64,000 bases of DNA from Candidatus Saccharimonadota bacterium (GCA_946893605.1 OX335598.1:372001-436000), one strand, 5' to 3'; positions 11,697-20,305 are shown, counted from the stretch's first letter. The notes: generated by a model not told the origin, from the sequence alone. Numbers and translations: made by a program.

Positions 11697-11917
11697 AGCT
11701 TTTGTTGACAGAACAATCGTTTTGTCCGAAAGCGCACTTTGACAAGCAGATGTAAGATTATAAGACGAAACTTAAGCATGAAGCGAGGTTTTGGTTGTTG
11801 ATAGAAAATTAATTGACAATTGAAATCTCGTTTCATGCTGGCTAGATGGCCGTATGAAGTTCTTTGTTGAAAGGCAAAGATGGCGACAGTCGCTGCGAGA
11901 AAGAGAAGGGAAAGAAA
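11697..11917 (+). promoter_or_regulatory. Structured 5' leader of cassette A
   Basis: The predicted transcript starts AGCTTTTG. GCTTTTG (11698-11704) pairs with CGAAAGC (11727-11733), enclosing an inner hairpin of GACAGAAC (11707-11714) with GTTTTGTC (11719-11726). A second long hairpin spans 11775-11839: an 18-bp outer stem with three G-U pairs and an inner 8-bp stem. Because several pairs are G-U, the complementarity suits RNA better than DNA. Two short overlapping ORFs follow: ATG-GCC-GTA-TGA at 11846-11857, then a 23-codon ORF from 11854 to 11925 that overlaps the main start. This could couple translation of the main ORF to the leader. No known riboswitch class was recognised. Confidence 0.6.
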
Positions 11918-12469
11918 ATGCTTGAGGAAGCAAATACTTCGACAATCTCACTGGAAGATGGAACTCTTGTAAGCATTAAAGGCTCTAGGGGTATCATCAC
12001 ATCTATCGATGAAGGTCGCAGGTTTTACGTCAAAGACGGAGAAGATCTTGATGTCACGGTAGGAAATGACCACCTCTTCGCGTTAAAGGGAGAGATGGTC
12101 ATCAACCCTGACGGATCGTATCTCAAAATCAAAGGATCAGACGTGAGATTGAAAATGGGTGATAAATTGATCCTAGTTTCAAGAGGAACAATCCACCTCT
12201 TCGACGACATGGGAGAGGTAGTGATCGGTGGCGAGGGAATCATAGTCAAACACGAAGACGCGACACTTTTCACTCAGAAAGGGGACGCCACTTGCTACAG
12301 GTCCGACAACGTGCCCTGGTATAAAGACAAAGAGGTTCTTATGCATGGATGGCAGATCCATGCAATAGTTAACGACAAGTCCATACTAATGTCGCCTCTT
12401 TCTCCGACCGATATGAAGCCTGCGCTGGAACAGTCAGCGGAGGAGGCTTTAGGTTTGTCGGAGGGGTAG
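11918..12469 (+). CDS. Cassette A product, unknown 183-residue protein
   Basis: I do not recognise this protein. It has no signal peptide or membrane segment. Short alternating hydrophobic and polar stretches with many Gly-Asp turns (SLEDGTLVSIKG, INPDGSYLKIKG, VVIGGEGIIVKHEDA) suggest an all-beta, possibly repeated fold. The C-terminus is acidic and Ala-rich. The start at 11918 is preferred over the open TTG at 11864 because AGAAGGG lies 7 bases upstream. Codon use seems richer in G/C-ending codons than the surrounding genes. It sits alone between two convergent genes with its own promoter and terminator, like cassettes B, C and D. Confidence 0.7.
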   Translation: MLEEANTSTISLEDGTLVSIKGSRGIITSIDEGRRFYVKDGEDLDVTVGNDHLFALKGEMVINPDGSYLKIKGSDVRLKMGDKLILVSRGTIHLFDDMGEVVIGGEGIIVKHEDATLFTQKGDATCYRSDNVPWYKDKEVLMHGWQIHAIVNDKSILMSPLSPTDMKPALEQSAEEALGLSEG

Positions 12470-12505
12470 AATACGAGCTGTTCTAAGCAAGTCTCCTGAC
12501 GGGTA

Positions 12506-12619
12506 GCGATAAGCGGACGGTGATATCGAACTGATGTCACACCCGGCATCTAATCTTATATCTTCATCTGCTTGTCGCTATTCCTTGAAATTATTAAGTC
12601 CCAACTGGGGCTGTTTTTT
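12506..12619 (+). terminator. Cassette A 3' structured region and terminator
   Basis: GCGATAAGC (12506-12514) pairs with GCTTGTCGC (12570-12578), enclosing GTGATATC (12520-12527) paired with GATGTCAC (12533-12540). The terminator proper is AGTCCC-AACT-GGGGCT (12597-12612) followed by T6 at 12614-12619, ending just before the convergent gene's stop. Confidence 0.7.
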
Positions 12620-12624
12620 ATACC

Positions 12625-13612
12625 CTAATCTAGTACTACGCACTCCTCGACTACGGGCGGATTTCCATCGACAGAAATTACCAGCATTTGCATATCACAG
12701 CCTTCATATTGCGCATTTTTGGCAATGAACATCTCTGCAGAAAAACACATTTGTTGCTGTTTTTTATTTGTAATTGCTGCTGCCGTCGCCAAAATTGTCA
12801 TTTTTACGATATTTGACCTCTGTAAAATATAAAACATTATCTTTTTTACTAACAATATCAATTTCACAATATCGCGTCCGCCAATTCCGCTCTATGATTT
12901 CATGACCATCAGCCACCAACCAATCCGCCGCTGCTTGCTCACCTTTATCGCCAATTTGACGCGTCGTGTCTTTTTGCTGATTTTTAGACTTTCCGTTATC
13001 AGATACATTCTGCGAATTCGCCTCAACATTAGCATATTTAGCCAACGGCGCAAAGCTCAGCCGATGTAGCGGAGTTACGCCCAGATTATCAATAGCCGCT
13101 CGATGCTTCGCCACTCCATAACCAACGTGCGAAGAAAAATCATATCCCGGATAAACATTATCCTGCTCCGCCATAAATTTATCGCGAGCCACCTTTGCAA
13201 TAATCGACGCCGCCGAAACGCTCGGAATCAGACCGTCGGCTTTCGCTATAATTGTTACGTACTTTTCTAGCGGTGTGCCCGCCAAAAAATTGACCGTCCC
13301 ATCGATAATAATCTCATCAAACTTCGAGCCGTTTTTCTGACATTTCGCTTGAATTTCTTTGACTGCGCGCCGTGTCGCCAACTTAAGCGCCTCGCTCATT
13401 CCTATTTCATCCAGCTCCTCAGCAGAAACCCAGCCCAACGCCCAGACCGGCAGCATACTCGCGTTTTTCCTCATCAAGCAATTCACGCCGCTTTTTGGTC
13501 AATTTTTTACTATCATCAAGCCCTCAATTTCAGCGCCACCCAAAACCACTGCACCAATCACCAACGGCCCAGCCCACGCGCCGCGCCCGACTTCATCAAT
13601 TCCCAGAATCAC
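12625..13612 (-). CDS. rnhB: RNase HII fused to a YraN (UPF0102) nuclease-like domain (frameshifted)
   Basis: The N-terminal part is RNase HII, which removes ribonucleotides and RNA from RNA-DNA hybrids: GIDEVGRGAWAGPLVIGAV carries the catalytic Asp-Glu pair and ASIIAKVARD the later acidic residue. After HRLSFAP and a linker of about 30 polar residues, the same reading frame continues into a YraN domain (GDKGEQAAADWLVADG, RNWRTRYCEIDIV, YFTEVKYR) of the restriction-endonuclease-like fold. The link between the domains has no frame break, so the fusion looks real. Breaks occur near 13525 (GLDDSKK), near 13440 (an extra G in GGG) and near 12785 in the YraN tail. GTG at 13612 is the only in-frame start downstream of a stop, overlapping the upstream gene. 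Confidence 0.85.
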
Positions 13613-14093
13613 CCGACAGTCTTCCCTTTTTCGTCATAAAATCCGCAATAATCCAGCCAATCCAAATTGTTGCCGCGCCTAATGTATTCGCCAAAATATC
13701 CCAATTCGTGTCGTCCAATTTTATGCTCGCCAAACCCGCCTTGACCATAAATAATTCCACCAACTCATTAATACAACCCAACGCCGAAACTAAAGCAAAG
13801 ACTGAAAACGCCATCACCAGCCAATGCGCTCGCCATTTCATCGACGAAACCAAATACGCCCAGAACAGCCCCGTAAATAGCCCACCGCCCACAAAGTGCG
13901 TCGTAAAACTAGTGTCCTGCCCGTCAATTAACGGCGATGGCAAATACCAAGATATGAAAAACAACAAACACGCTATGTAAAGTAGCCAGCGATATTTTCG
14001 CTCACTATCAAAGCCATTTTTCTTCAAAACATAAGGAGCCGCCACAGCCAAAGTCGTCGGAACAAGGACGGATATATAATGAAATATTGCCAT
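13596..14093 (-). CDS. Polytopic membrane protein, VanZ/DUF2238-like
   Basis: 165 residues with about five hydrophobic segments. The segment HFVGGGLFTGLFWAYL followed by CINELVELF and NWDILANTLGA resembles the conserved Glu and Asp-Asn positions of VanZ-like or DUF2238 membrane proteins. The family call is tentative and no reaction can be assigned. The ATG at 14093 lies exactly 6 bases from TATAAT (14100-14105 on the complement), so translation is probably leaderless. Its end overlaps the start of the RNase HII gene, suggesting coupling. Confidence 0.65.
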   Translation of the reverse strand: MAIFHYISVLVPTTLAVAAPYVLKKNGFDSERKYRWLLYIACLLFFISWYLPSPLIDGQDTSFTTHFVGGGLFTGLFWAYLVSSMKWRAHWLVMAFSVFALVSALGCINELVELFMVKAGLASIKLDDTNWDILANTLGAATIWIGWIIADFMTKKGRLSGDSGN

Positions 14094-14112
14094 ATTGAGA
14101 TTATAACATGAG

Positions 14113-14142
14113 AAAACCGCCTCAGATTAAGAGACGGTTTTT
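14113..14142. terminator. Bidirectional terminator after rplS
   Basis: AAAACCGCCTC (14113-14123) pairs with GAGACGGTTTT (14131-14141), with a T-run on either strand. It ends the leftward rplS transcript. Confidence 0.7.
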
Positions 14143-14162
14143 AATGATTAACCAATTGACTA

Positions 14163-14684
14163 TTACGCGTCTTTATGGCGAGCTGCAACTTCAGCAGCCT
14201 TAGCGTCAAGTTCAGCCTGAGCGGCATCTTTTTCAGCTTGTTTTGCAGCAGCAGCCTGAGCAGCTTCTTCCTTCAAGCGTTCAGCTTCCGCTTCTGCCTT
14301 AACGTCATGAATGTCATTGACAGCGGCGCGATCGAAATTCTTAGCCGTCAAGCGAGCTGACTTACCGCTACGCTGGCGAAGGAAGCTTAAGAACTTGCGG
14401 CGAACCTTAGCGCGACGAACAATCTCAATCTTCTCAATCAGTGGACTGTGCATCAAAAATGATTTTTCAACGCCAACACCTGAAGCAATCTTTCGAACCG
14501 TAATTCGTGATGTGTGTGACTTTTTATTATCGGTGCGGATAACAACACCCTCGAACATCTGAATACGCTCTTTGTTGCCTTCCTTAATTTTCTGGTAAAC
14601 ACGAACTGTGTCACCGCTGCGAGCATCGACAACTGCTTGCTTTTTTTGTGCTTGGTTGATTTTGTTGATTAACTCAAAACTCAT
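14163..14684 (-). CDS. rplS: 50S ribosomal protein bL19 with C-terminal extension
   Basis: bL19 sits at the 30S-50S interface. The N-terminal 110 residues match the family (DTVRVYQKIKEGNKERIQ, FEGVVI, SRITVRKIASGVGVEKSF, KVRRKFLSFLR). The protein is 173 residues, longer than the usual 115 or so: after residue 115 it has an Ala/Glu/Lys-rich helical tail (EAEAERLKEEAAQAAAAKQ). A Shine-Dalgarno-like AGGAAAA precedes the ATG. The gene stands alone, with its own leader and terminator, as bL19 genes often do when autoregulated. Confidence 0.95.
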   Translation of the reverse strand: MSFELINKINQAQKKQAVVDARSGDTVRVYQKIKEGNKERIQMFEGVVIRTDNKKSHTSRITVRKIASGVGVEKSFLMHSPLIEKIEIVRRAKVRRKFLSFLRQRSGKSARLTAKNFDRAAVNDIHDVKAEAEAERLKEEAAQAAAAKQAEKDAAQAELDAKAAEVAARHKDA

Positions 14685-14790
14685 AATTTTTTCCTATCTT
14701 CCGAACTCGCTCCGACTGGCCACGCAGTTGTACCTCTGCGGCTCCACATCAAACAAGGCTCGAATATTTAACTCTCGTACAATTACATAA
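14685..14790 (-). promoter_or_regulatory. Possible bL19 leader RNA
   Basis: The 5' region of rplS holds a hairpin with CGCAG (14723-14727 on the + strand) pairing CTGCG (14736-14740), then GC-rich sequence before the ribosome binding site. Position and structure fit an autoregulatory ribosomal-protein leader, but no known leader motif was matched. Confidence 0.3.
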
Positions 14791-14848
14791 GATAATAACA
14801 CAAATCTGAAGAAATATCAATTAAATAAAATTGGAGTATAATATATTT

Positions 14849-15977
14849 ATGGATTACAATAAATTAGCACTCGAACTACACGAAAAATACAAAGGTAAAA
14901 TTACGACTAGCCTCAGAGATAAAGAAGAGCTTAATCGCGACAAACTTAGCGCCTATTACAGCCCTGGTGTCGGCGCAGTCAGTCAAGCAATTGCCGAAAA
15001 TCCAGCCGATTTGCCAAAATACACTTGGACAAACAATCTAGTCGCCGTAATCTCAGACGGCTCAGCAATTTTGGGCTTAGGCAATTTGGGACCAAAAGCC
15101 GCCATGCCAGTCATGGAAGGAAAAGCTTTGCTATTTAAGCATTTTGCCGATGTCGACGCCGTGCCAATTGTGTTAGACGTCCACGAGCCAGAAGAAATTA
15201 TTGCCACCGTTAAAGCTATTGCGCCAAGTTTCGGAGCTATCAACCTCGAAGATATCGCCGCACCAAAATGCTTTGAAATTGAAGAACGATTGAAGGCAGA
15301 ATTAGATATTCCAGTCTTCCACGACGACCAACACGGCACGGCTGTCGTTGTGATGCTGTGAGCTTAATTAACGCCGCTAAATTGACAGGACGAAACCTGG
15401 CAGATTGCAAATTCGTGGTCATCGGCGCAGGCGCAGCTGGCACAGCAATCATCAAATTGTTAAATCTTTACGGAGCAAAAAACATCGTAGCGGTGGATAG
15501 TCGAGGAATTGTCGGAAAATCACGCACTGATTTGAACGCTGAGAAAACCGCGCTATTGGAATACGTCGACGCATCACAATCTGGCTCAATTGAAGACGCC
15601 ATCACCGACGCAGACGTATTTATCGGCGTATCGCGCGCAGGACTTCTCACTCCAGAATTAGTTAAGAAAATGGCGAAAGATCCAATCGTATTTGCACTAG
15701 CAAATCCTGTTCCAGAGATTATGCCAGATGTCGCCAAACAAGCCGGCGTCGCAATCATCGGTACAGGTCAGCGACTTTCCAAATCAGGTCAATAACCTAG
15801 CCTTCCCGGAATTTTCTGCGGCGCATTAGATCACGGAGTTAAGAAAATCACCGATCAGCACAACTAGCGGCTGCTGAAGCACTAGCTAACCTGGTCGAAA
15901 ATCCAACCGTCGATAAAGTCGTCCCAACTGCATTTGATGAGGGTGTAGTTGAAGCTATTGCGAATGTCATTAGATAA
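14849..15977 (+). CDS. NAD(P)-dependent malic enzyme (multiple frameshifts)
   Basis: Oxidative decarboxylation of malate to pyruvate. The short bacterial form begins YKGKITTSLRDKEELNRDKLS-type sequence with the catalytic tyrosine in YSPGVG, then GLGNLGPKAAMPVMEGKA and FHDDQHGTAVV. The NAD domain has VIGAGAAGTAI. The frame breaks near 15355, 15775, 15812 and 15865; read across these it continues DFPNQVNNLAFPG, ending with PTAFDEGVVEAI. Four breaks in 1.1 kb could mean a decaying gene, but at least two fit missing homopolymer bases. ATG at 14849 lies 6 bases after TATAAT, so TTG at 14831 is rejected as the start. Confidence 0.88.
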
Positions 15978-15979
15978 GC

Positions 15980-17551
15980 CTAAGCACCAGCACCGTACTT
16001 AGCCGCATCACGAGAGTTTCCATCTATAAACAGAGCCACTAATGATTCCTGGTTCTGTTTATCGCAAGCTCCCAAAAATAGCACCATTTCAGTCACTCCA
16101 GCTTCCTGAAGAGATTTTTTAGTCTCACTTTCATCAGACATATCCTCAACGCTGAATTTTGACACATAAACCCTCTTGGCGTTATGCGTTTGTTCTTTCC
16201 AGGCGTAAATTATAAATGGATAAAGCTCTTTTAATCTATTATTTAAGCCAATTGGCAAACCAACAGACTTATCTTCTGAAGTTGCTACACATTTAGCAGC
16301 CATAGTTAATTTGTCCTTAATAATAGGTAGAATGTCCCGCTTCTTCTCGTCGTTTTCGTATCCAGTCATTTTATGCTCGACCTTTTTAGCCTCTTCGGTG
16401 CGCGCGTCAATTACTGCGACCACAGTACCATCACCACCACGCTCAACATGCAGTACATCCACAATAGAATCTTCTTTAAGCCACGGAAACGTCTCGCTAT
16501 CAAGTATCACAGCATCTCCCGCCTTCAATCCAATTTCTACCAACTGAGAGCTGCTTTTTTCGATTGTCAGCTTCGGTTTGTTTGACCTTTTTCTCTTAGC
16601 GACTTTTTTCAAAGACCTACTCGCAATTTCACCCGCCGCTTCGTAGGTTCTGAATTTTTCAGAAAGAACCTTTAGCTCGCCTTCTAGAATTGACTTCATT
16701 TTTTCTTCCACCGCAGATTTGGCAAGAGTCTGTGCATTTGGACAATTTTCCTCGAATACAATTTCCGTATATTCACGAGCCAACAATTCCTCGTCCAGAT
16801 CTCTCATCTCGTTTACACAGTCAAGTATGACTTTAGCCCACTCCAAGTCTCTTTCATAATTAAAGAAGGCTTCAATGCGCTCCATACGCACACCACTTTC
16901 ATTCCCAGACATCGCCTCAAGCTCATCGGCTTTAAGCATTGAAAAATTTGTCAATAACTCAACCAAGTGATGTGTCTTTTCGCGAACTGGATCGTATTCA
17001 GGTCGACTCACTCCAAATTCTATAGGCGGAAAAGCGCTGTCTTTTCTATAAATCCCATCAATCACGGACCTCTTAGTTTCTAGTGTGAGTTGCATATATT
17101 CAGAGTCGGCAACATCTGGGCTGAGATTGTTATTCCTCTGAAATTTCTTTACTGTAGGAATTTTACATCCTTCAAGATTGCAGTATTTCGGAACATTAAC
17201 TTCCGCTATATTAGCAGGAAAAATCTTATCTAACGACGATATAAAAGCATCTAGTGAGGCTTTATATTCCTTATTAAATTCCTCTTTCAATCGAGAACTC
17301 ACTTCGTCAAAATCGTAGCGGATATCCAAATATTCAGGAGACTGGTCGTATACATCCTTAGCCTTCTTAAGACTATCAATTACAGGCTCATATTTCTCAA
17401 CCAAGTCCTTAAATATGGATGAATCTTTGGGGGCGTCTTTATATATACATTCAAGAAAACTGATGACAGTATCAAAAATTTCACAGACAGAGTCTTTCTC
17501 AGACTCTGAAGATTCGCTATCGTAACAAGAGTGTTCCGGAATTTCGCTCAT
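15980..17551 (-). CDS. Unknown 523-residue acidic protein
   Basis: I do not recognise this protein. No signal peptide or membrane segment is visible. The N-terminal 60 residues are very acidic and serine-rich. The next 260 are mostly helical with charged repeats. A basic stretch (KKVAKRKRSNKPKL, near residue 315) separates these from a C-terminal domain with beta-like segments (GDAVILDSE, DGTVVAVIDARTEE). A cytoplasmic scaffold or nucleic-acid-linked role is possible but unsupported. It follows pilB on the same strand and has its own promoter, overlapped by a perfect palindrome that includes its start codon. The 3' end is 3 bases from the convergent malic enzyme gene. Confidence 0.7.
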   Translation of the reverse strand: MSEIPEHSCYDSESSESEKDSVCEIFDTVISFLECIYKDAPKDSSIFKDLVEKYEPVIDSLKKAKDVYDQSPEYLDIRYDFDEVSSRLKEEFNKEYKASLDAFISSLDKIFPANIAEVNVPKYCNLEGCKIPTVKKFQRNNNLSPDVADSEYMQLTLETKRSVIDGIYRKDSAFPPIEFGVSRPEYDPVREKTHHLVELLTNFSMLKADELEAMSGNESGVRMERIEAFFNYERDLEWAKVILDCVNEMRDLDEELLAREYTEIVFEENCPNAQTLAKSAVEEKMKSILEGELKVLSEKFRTYEAAGEIASRSLKKVAKRKRSNKPKLTIEKSSSQLVEIGLKAGDAVILDSETFPWLKEDSIVDVLHVERGGDGTVVAVIDARTEEAKKVEHKMTGYENDEKKRDILPIIKDKLTMAAKCVATSEDKSVGLPIGLNNRLKELYPFIIYAWKEQTHNAKRVYVSKFSVEDMSDESETKKSLQEAGVTEMVLFLGACDKQNQESLVALFIDGNSRDAAKYGAGA

Positions 17552-17589
17552 AAACTGATATTTTATCAGTTTATGGCTATAAAGTCAAT
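17549..17589 (-). promoter_or_regulatory. Promoter with palindromic operator at the start codon
   Basis: A 12-bp perfect inverted repeat (CATAAACTGATA at 17549-17560, TATCAGTTTATG at 17564-17575) is separated by 3 bases. On the leftward strand -35 TTGACT (17584-17589) and -10 TAAAAT are 17 bp apart, and the palindrome covers the -10, the predicted start site and the ATG. This is the expected layout of a repressor operator. The -35 overlaps the pilB stop. Confidence 0.65.
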
Positions 17590-19211
17590 TATATTACTCT
17601 GTTAACTTCTTCTAGTGTTGTTTCGCCACGAAGAGCTGCCAACACGCCAGCCTGAAGTAACGTCACCATGCCATCTTCTTTTGCAGCCTTTTCAATCGCT
17701 TCCGTATGAACATCCTCAACATCGCCACGCAAAAATTTCTGAATATTCTCGCTCACGACCAGTTGCTCCATTACTGGAATTCGCCCCTTATAACCGAACG
17801 GCACGTCGTCTGTCGGCACCGCACGCCAAAGCTTAAACGTATCCAAATCTGGGCAATCAACATTCTCTGGCAAATCCTTCAAGACTTCTTTTACCCACTT
17901 GCGAGTCGCCTCATCTGGCTCATACTCTTCCTTGCTATCATCCCACAATCTCCTCACTAGTCGCTGAGCAATCACCAGCCGAACCGCCGAGCTAAAAATC
18001 GGGTTTTGTCCAATCATATCGATCATACGACTAAACGCCGCCGCAGTCGAATTGGCGTGAAAGCTGGACAACACCAAGTGTCCCGTAATTGACGCCTGAA
18101 TTGCAGTCTTCGCAGTTTCATTGTCACGAATCTCACCAACCATCACCACGTCTGGGTCAAGACGTAAAACACTGCGCAAACCATCAGCAAACCTCTGTCC
18201 ATTTGTCGTATCAATTGGAATCTGAGCAATCCCAGGAATCGTATTTTCTACAGGATCTTCCAGCGTAATAATCTTTCGATCCTGAGTATTAAGAGCATTA
18301 AGAATGCTATATAACGTCGTAGACTTTCCCGAACCAGTAGGACCAACCATCAATAACATCCCGCGCGGATGAGAAATAACTTCATCAATTTGCTCGCGCT
18401 CTTTCTTTGAAATACTCAATAGATCCAAGTTCAGCATTGACTCGTCAAAATTAAACAATCGAAGCACTAAGTCCAAGCCATACACCGTCATCACGGCTTC
18501 CACACGCAAATTCAGCACGTGCGATGCGCCATCTCTATGAATTTCCTGCTGCATATGTCCAGACTGAGGCTCCCTGGAAGCGGTAGAAATATTCGCACGC
18601 GATGCCAAAGTCGCCATAATCACTCGATATCTATCCCTGCTAAGCTCCGCCACTGTATGCAAGGCTCCATCAACACGCATACGAATTCGAATCGACTCGC
18701 GCTGATTTTCAATGTGAATGTCTGACGCGCCCAACAAATCCGCTTGGTCAATCAAATAATTAAACACGTCATTTGTACCCACTGAAGCCAAAGTCTGAGT
18801 AACCTGCGCCAGAGTATCGCTATCGCCCTCCTTGGCAATTTCGATGTTATCGTAAATCACTTTTTTTGGCGGATCAAACCTAAGCATAATTGACCGAAAA
18901 GCCGAACCAGAAATTAAGAAGAAGAAGATTCGCTTGCCATTTTCAACATACTGATCTCGCATCCGCTTCATCAACGATTCAGAAGTTTGCGACGTAACAC
19001 CAAATCGATAAGACTGGTCTTCCTCGTTAAACGCCAGCGGGACCAGCCGACCCTTATACATCTCTTCTATCGTTAAAACATCCTTAAGCAAAGGTAAAGT
19101 CTCTTCAAATTCCCGCCCATCAAGATATTGAAGTCCTAAAATTGACGCTCGACGACGAGTCGCTTCCTCATCCTGCTCACGGCGTCGCGCCTGAATTTTA
19201 TCTTCGTCCAT
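17589..19211 (-). CDS. pilB: Type IV pilus assembly ATPase, PilB/GspE family
   Basis: Hexameric ATPase that drives pilin polymerisation. The 540-residue protein has an N-terminal MshE-like region, the conserved ASDIHIE (161-167), Walker A GPTGSGKS (289-296), the Asp-box LEDPVE, Walker B MVGEIRDNETA and the His-box ITGHLVLSSFH. The tetracysteine zinc motif of many PilB proteins is absent. Type IV pili are used by Saccharibacteria for host attachment and motility, and this is probably that ATPase. No pilin or PilC gene lies nearby. ATG at 19211 is 6 bases from TATAAT, so the message is probably leaderless. The divergent neighbour is a TrmH-type gene. Confidence 0.92.
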   Translation of the reverse strand: MDEDKIQARRREQDEEATRRRASILGLQYLDGREFEETLPLLKDVLTIEEMYKGRLVPLAFNEEDQSYRFGVTSQTSESLMKRMRDQYVENGKRIFFFLISGSAFRSIMLRFDPPKKVIYDNIEIAKEGDSDTLAQVTQTLASVGTNDVFNYLIDQADLLGASDIHIENQRESIRIRMRVDGALHTVAELSRDRYRVIMATLASRANISTASREPQSGHMQQEIHRDGASHVLNLRVEAVMTVYGLDLVLRLFNFDESMLNLDLLSISKKEREQIDEVISHPRGMLLMVGPTGSGKSTTLYSILNALNTQDRKIITLEDPVENTIPGIAQIPIDTTNGQRFADGLRSVLRLDPDVVMVGEIRDNETAKTAIQASITGHLVLSSFHANSTAAAFSRMIDMIGQNPIFSSAVRLVIAQRLVRRLWDDSKEEYEPDEATRKWVKEVLKDLPENVDCPDLDTFKLWRAVPTDDVPFGYKGRIPVMEQLVVSENIQKFLRGDVEDVHTEAIEKAAKEDGMVTLLQAGVLAALRGETTLEEVNRVI

Positions 19212-19262
19212 ATGAAAATTATACCAAAAAGCTTACGGTTTGACGAGTGATATAATAGTAAT

Positions 19263-19823
19263 ATGAATCCAGAAATTACTCTGTTAGTCCACAATATTCG
19301 CTCGACGCATAATGTTGGGGCAATTTTTCGCACAGCCGAAGGATTTGGCGTAAAAAAGATTATTCTCAGTGGTTACACGCCGTATCCAGAATTGAGTTTA
19401 TGTAGCAAGGCGCCTGCTTGCGCGCTTATCGATGGAGAAATTCGATCTGAAGATCCTCGCCTGCCGCATATTCGCGAAAAAATCACCAGCCAAATTCATA
19501 AAACTGCTTTGGGTGCGGAAAGTTTGGTGCCGTTTGAGTTTTACGAGGATATCAATGATTGGATTAAAGAGAATCAGCAAACAGAAAACTTGCCAATCAT
19601 CGCGTTGGAGCAATCAAAAGACAGCGTGATGCTATCAGAATTTCAGCCGCCTGAAAAATTTGCGCTGCTACTCGGAGAAGAAGTCCACGGAATCACGCCG
19701 GAACTTTTAGACAACTGCGATTTCACTGTAGAAATCCCAATGTTCGGTCAAAAAGAATCGTTCAACGTGTCGGTCGCAACAGGAATTGCGCTATTTGGAC
19801 TGATTTTCCCGAGAATGAGATGA
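19263..19823 (+). CDS. SpoU/TrmH family RNA methyltransferase
   Basis: 186 residues, a short SPOUT methyltransferase that transfers a methyl group from S-adenosylmethionine to tRNA or rRNA ribose. The three SpoU motifs are visible: NVGAIFRTAEGFG (motif 1, with the catalytic Arg), LLGEEVHGI (motif 2) and IPMFGQKESFNVSVA (motif 3). No N-terminal substrate-binding domain is present, so the exact target nucleotide cannot be told. The ATG lies exactly 6 bases after TATAAT (19251-19256). It is followed by cassette B. Confidence 0.88.
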   Translation: MNPEITLLVHNIRSTHNVGAIFRTAEGFGVKKIILSGYTPYPELSLCSKAPACALIDGEIRSEDPRLPHIREKITSQIHKTALGAESLVPFEFYEDINDWIKENQQTENLPIIALEQSKDSVMLSEFQPPEKFALLLGEEVHGITPELLDNCDFTVEIPMFGQKESFNVSVATGIALFGLIFPRMR

Positions 19824-19861
19824 TCTCAACAACGAATAAATAAATCCCTCAAGTCTGATTA

Positions 19862-19890
19862 TTGACTTTATTAAACATATGTGTTATATT
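19862..19890 (+). promoter_or_regulatory. Cassette B promoter (extended -10)
   Basis: TTGACT (19862-19867), a 17-bp spacer and TATATT (19885-19890) preceded by TGT. Geometry matches the promoters of cassettes A, C and D. Confidence 0.8.
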
Positions 19891-19896
19891 TGTATG

Positions 19897-19948
19897 AGCT
19901 TTCTCTGAATCTCCCGAGAAAGTAGTCCTACTTGGAAGGAATAAGAAG
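19897..19948 (+). promoter_or_regulatory. Cassette B leader with 5'-terminal hairpin
   Basis: The predicted transcript begins AGCTTTCTC. GCTTTCTC (19898-19905) pairs with GAGAAAGT (19916-19923), and AAGTA-GTCC-TACTT can form a second small hairpin. The ribosome binding site GGAAGGA (19934-19940) lies 8 bases before the ATG. Confidence 0.6.
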
Positions 19949-20242
19949 ATGTCATTTGACATTGCGCTCATTCTTACAATCATGTGTACCATGTACATCG
20001 CGTGGTATGGATACGTGTCGCCTTCGGGCGTTAGTCTGAAGATACACACGCTAGCCATCGCTTCAGCGACATGGCTGACTGCGTTCTTCGCATACTATAT
20101 GGCAGCAGAAGCACCACTACGCCCACAGCACCAAACAGTGCTGATACTCATGTGGTACCGTGCGGTAGCCTTGACCTACGCTACCCTTTACGAGAGGGGT
20201 CGCAGCGAAGTGAGGAATGAACTGCGGGACAAGTCCCGCTGA
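19949..20242 (+). CDS. Cassette B product, small membrane protein
   Basis: 97 residues, no recognised family. A first hydrophobic helix (about residues 4-21) is followed by VSPSGVSLK, a second (about 34-52, ending in FFAYYMAAEAP) and possibly a third (about 64-79), then a basic and acidic tail (ERGRSEVRNELRDKSR). It is probably an integral membrane protein with its C-terminus in the cytoplasm. Codons are richer in G/C at the third position than in neighbouring genes. The gene sits alone between two convergent genes. Its last codons form a GCGGGAC-AA-GTCCCGC hairpin. Confidence 0.7.
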   Translation: MSFDIALILTIMCTMYIAWYGYVSPSGVSLKIHTLAIASATWLTAFFAYYMAAEAPLRPQHQTVLILMWYRAVALTYATLYERGRSEVRNELRDKSR

Positions 20243-20244
20243 CA

Positions 20245-20305
20245 GATAGTTAGCCCGCCAGAGCAATCAGCTCCGGCTGAGGCCTCTGTCAGCGGGCTAA
20301 CTATC
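20245..20305 (+). terminator. Cassette B 3' elongated hairpin
   Basis: GATAGTTAGCCCGC (20245-20258) pairs over 14 bp with GCGGGCTAACTATC (20292-20305). Inside, CAGAG pairs with CTCTG and CAGC with GCTG. The T-tract is weak (ACTTT). The right arm reaches the stop codon of the convergent dnaE. Its GCCCGCC/GCGGGCTA core is shared with the 3' hairpin of cassette D. Confidence 0.6.

Noticed and set aside
11864-11917. Upstream TTG start for the cassette A protein
   Set aside because: ATG at 11918 has AGAAGGG at good spacing, and the extra residues are the translation of the ribosome-site region.
14849-15977. Malic enzyme as a true pseudogene
   Set aside because: Four breaks are many, but each is a one-base shift with family sequence continuing, two in homopolymers, in a window where essential genes show the same defect. 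Left as a frameshifted CDS.
20245-20305. Integron attC-like site (GTTAGCC ... GGCTAAC)
   Set aside because: The core boxes are in the wrong order for attC (which reads RYYYAAC first and GTTRRRY last), and no integrase was seen. A transcription terminator explains it better.
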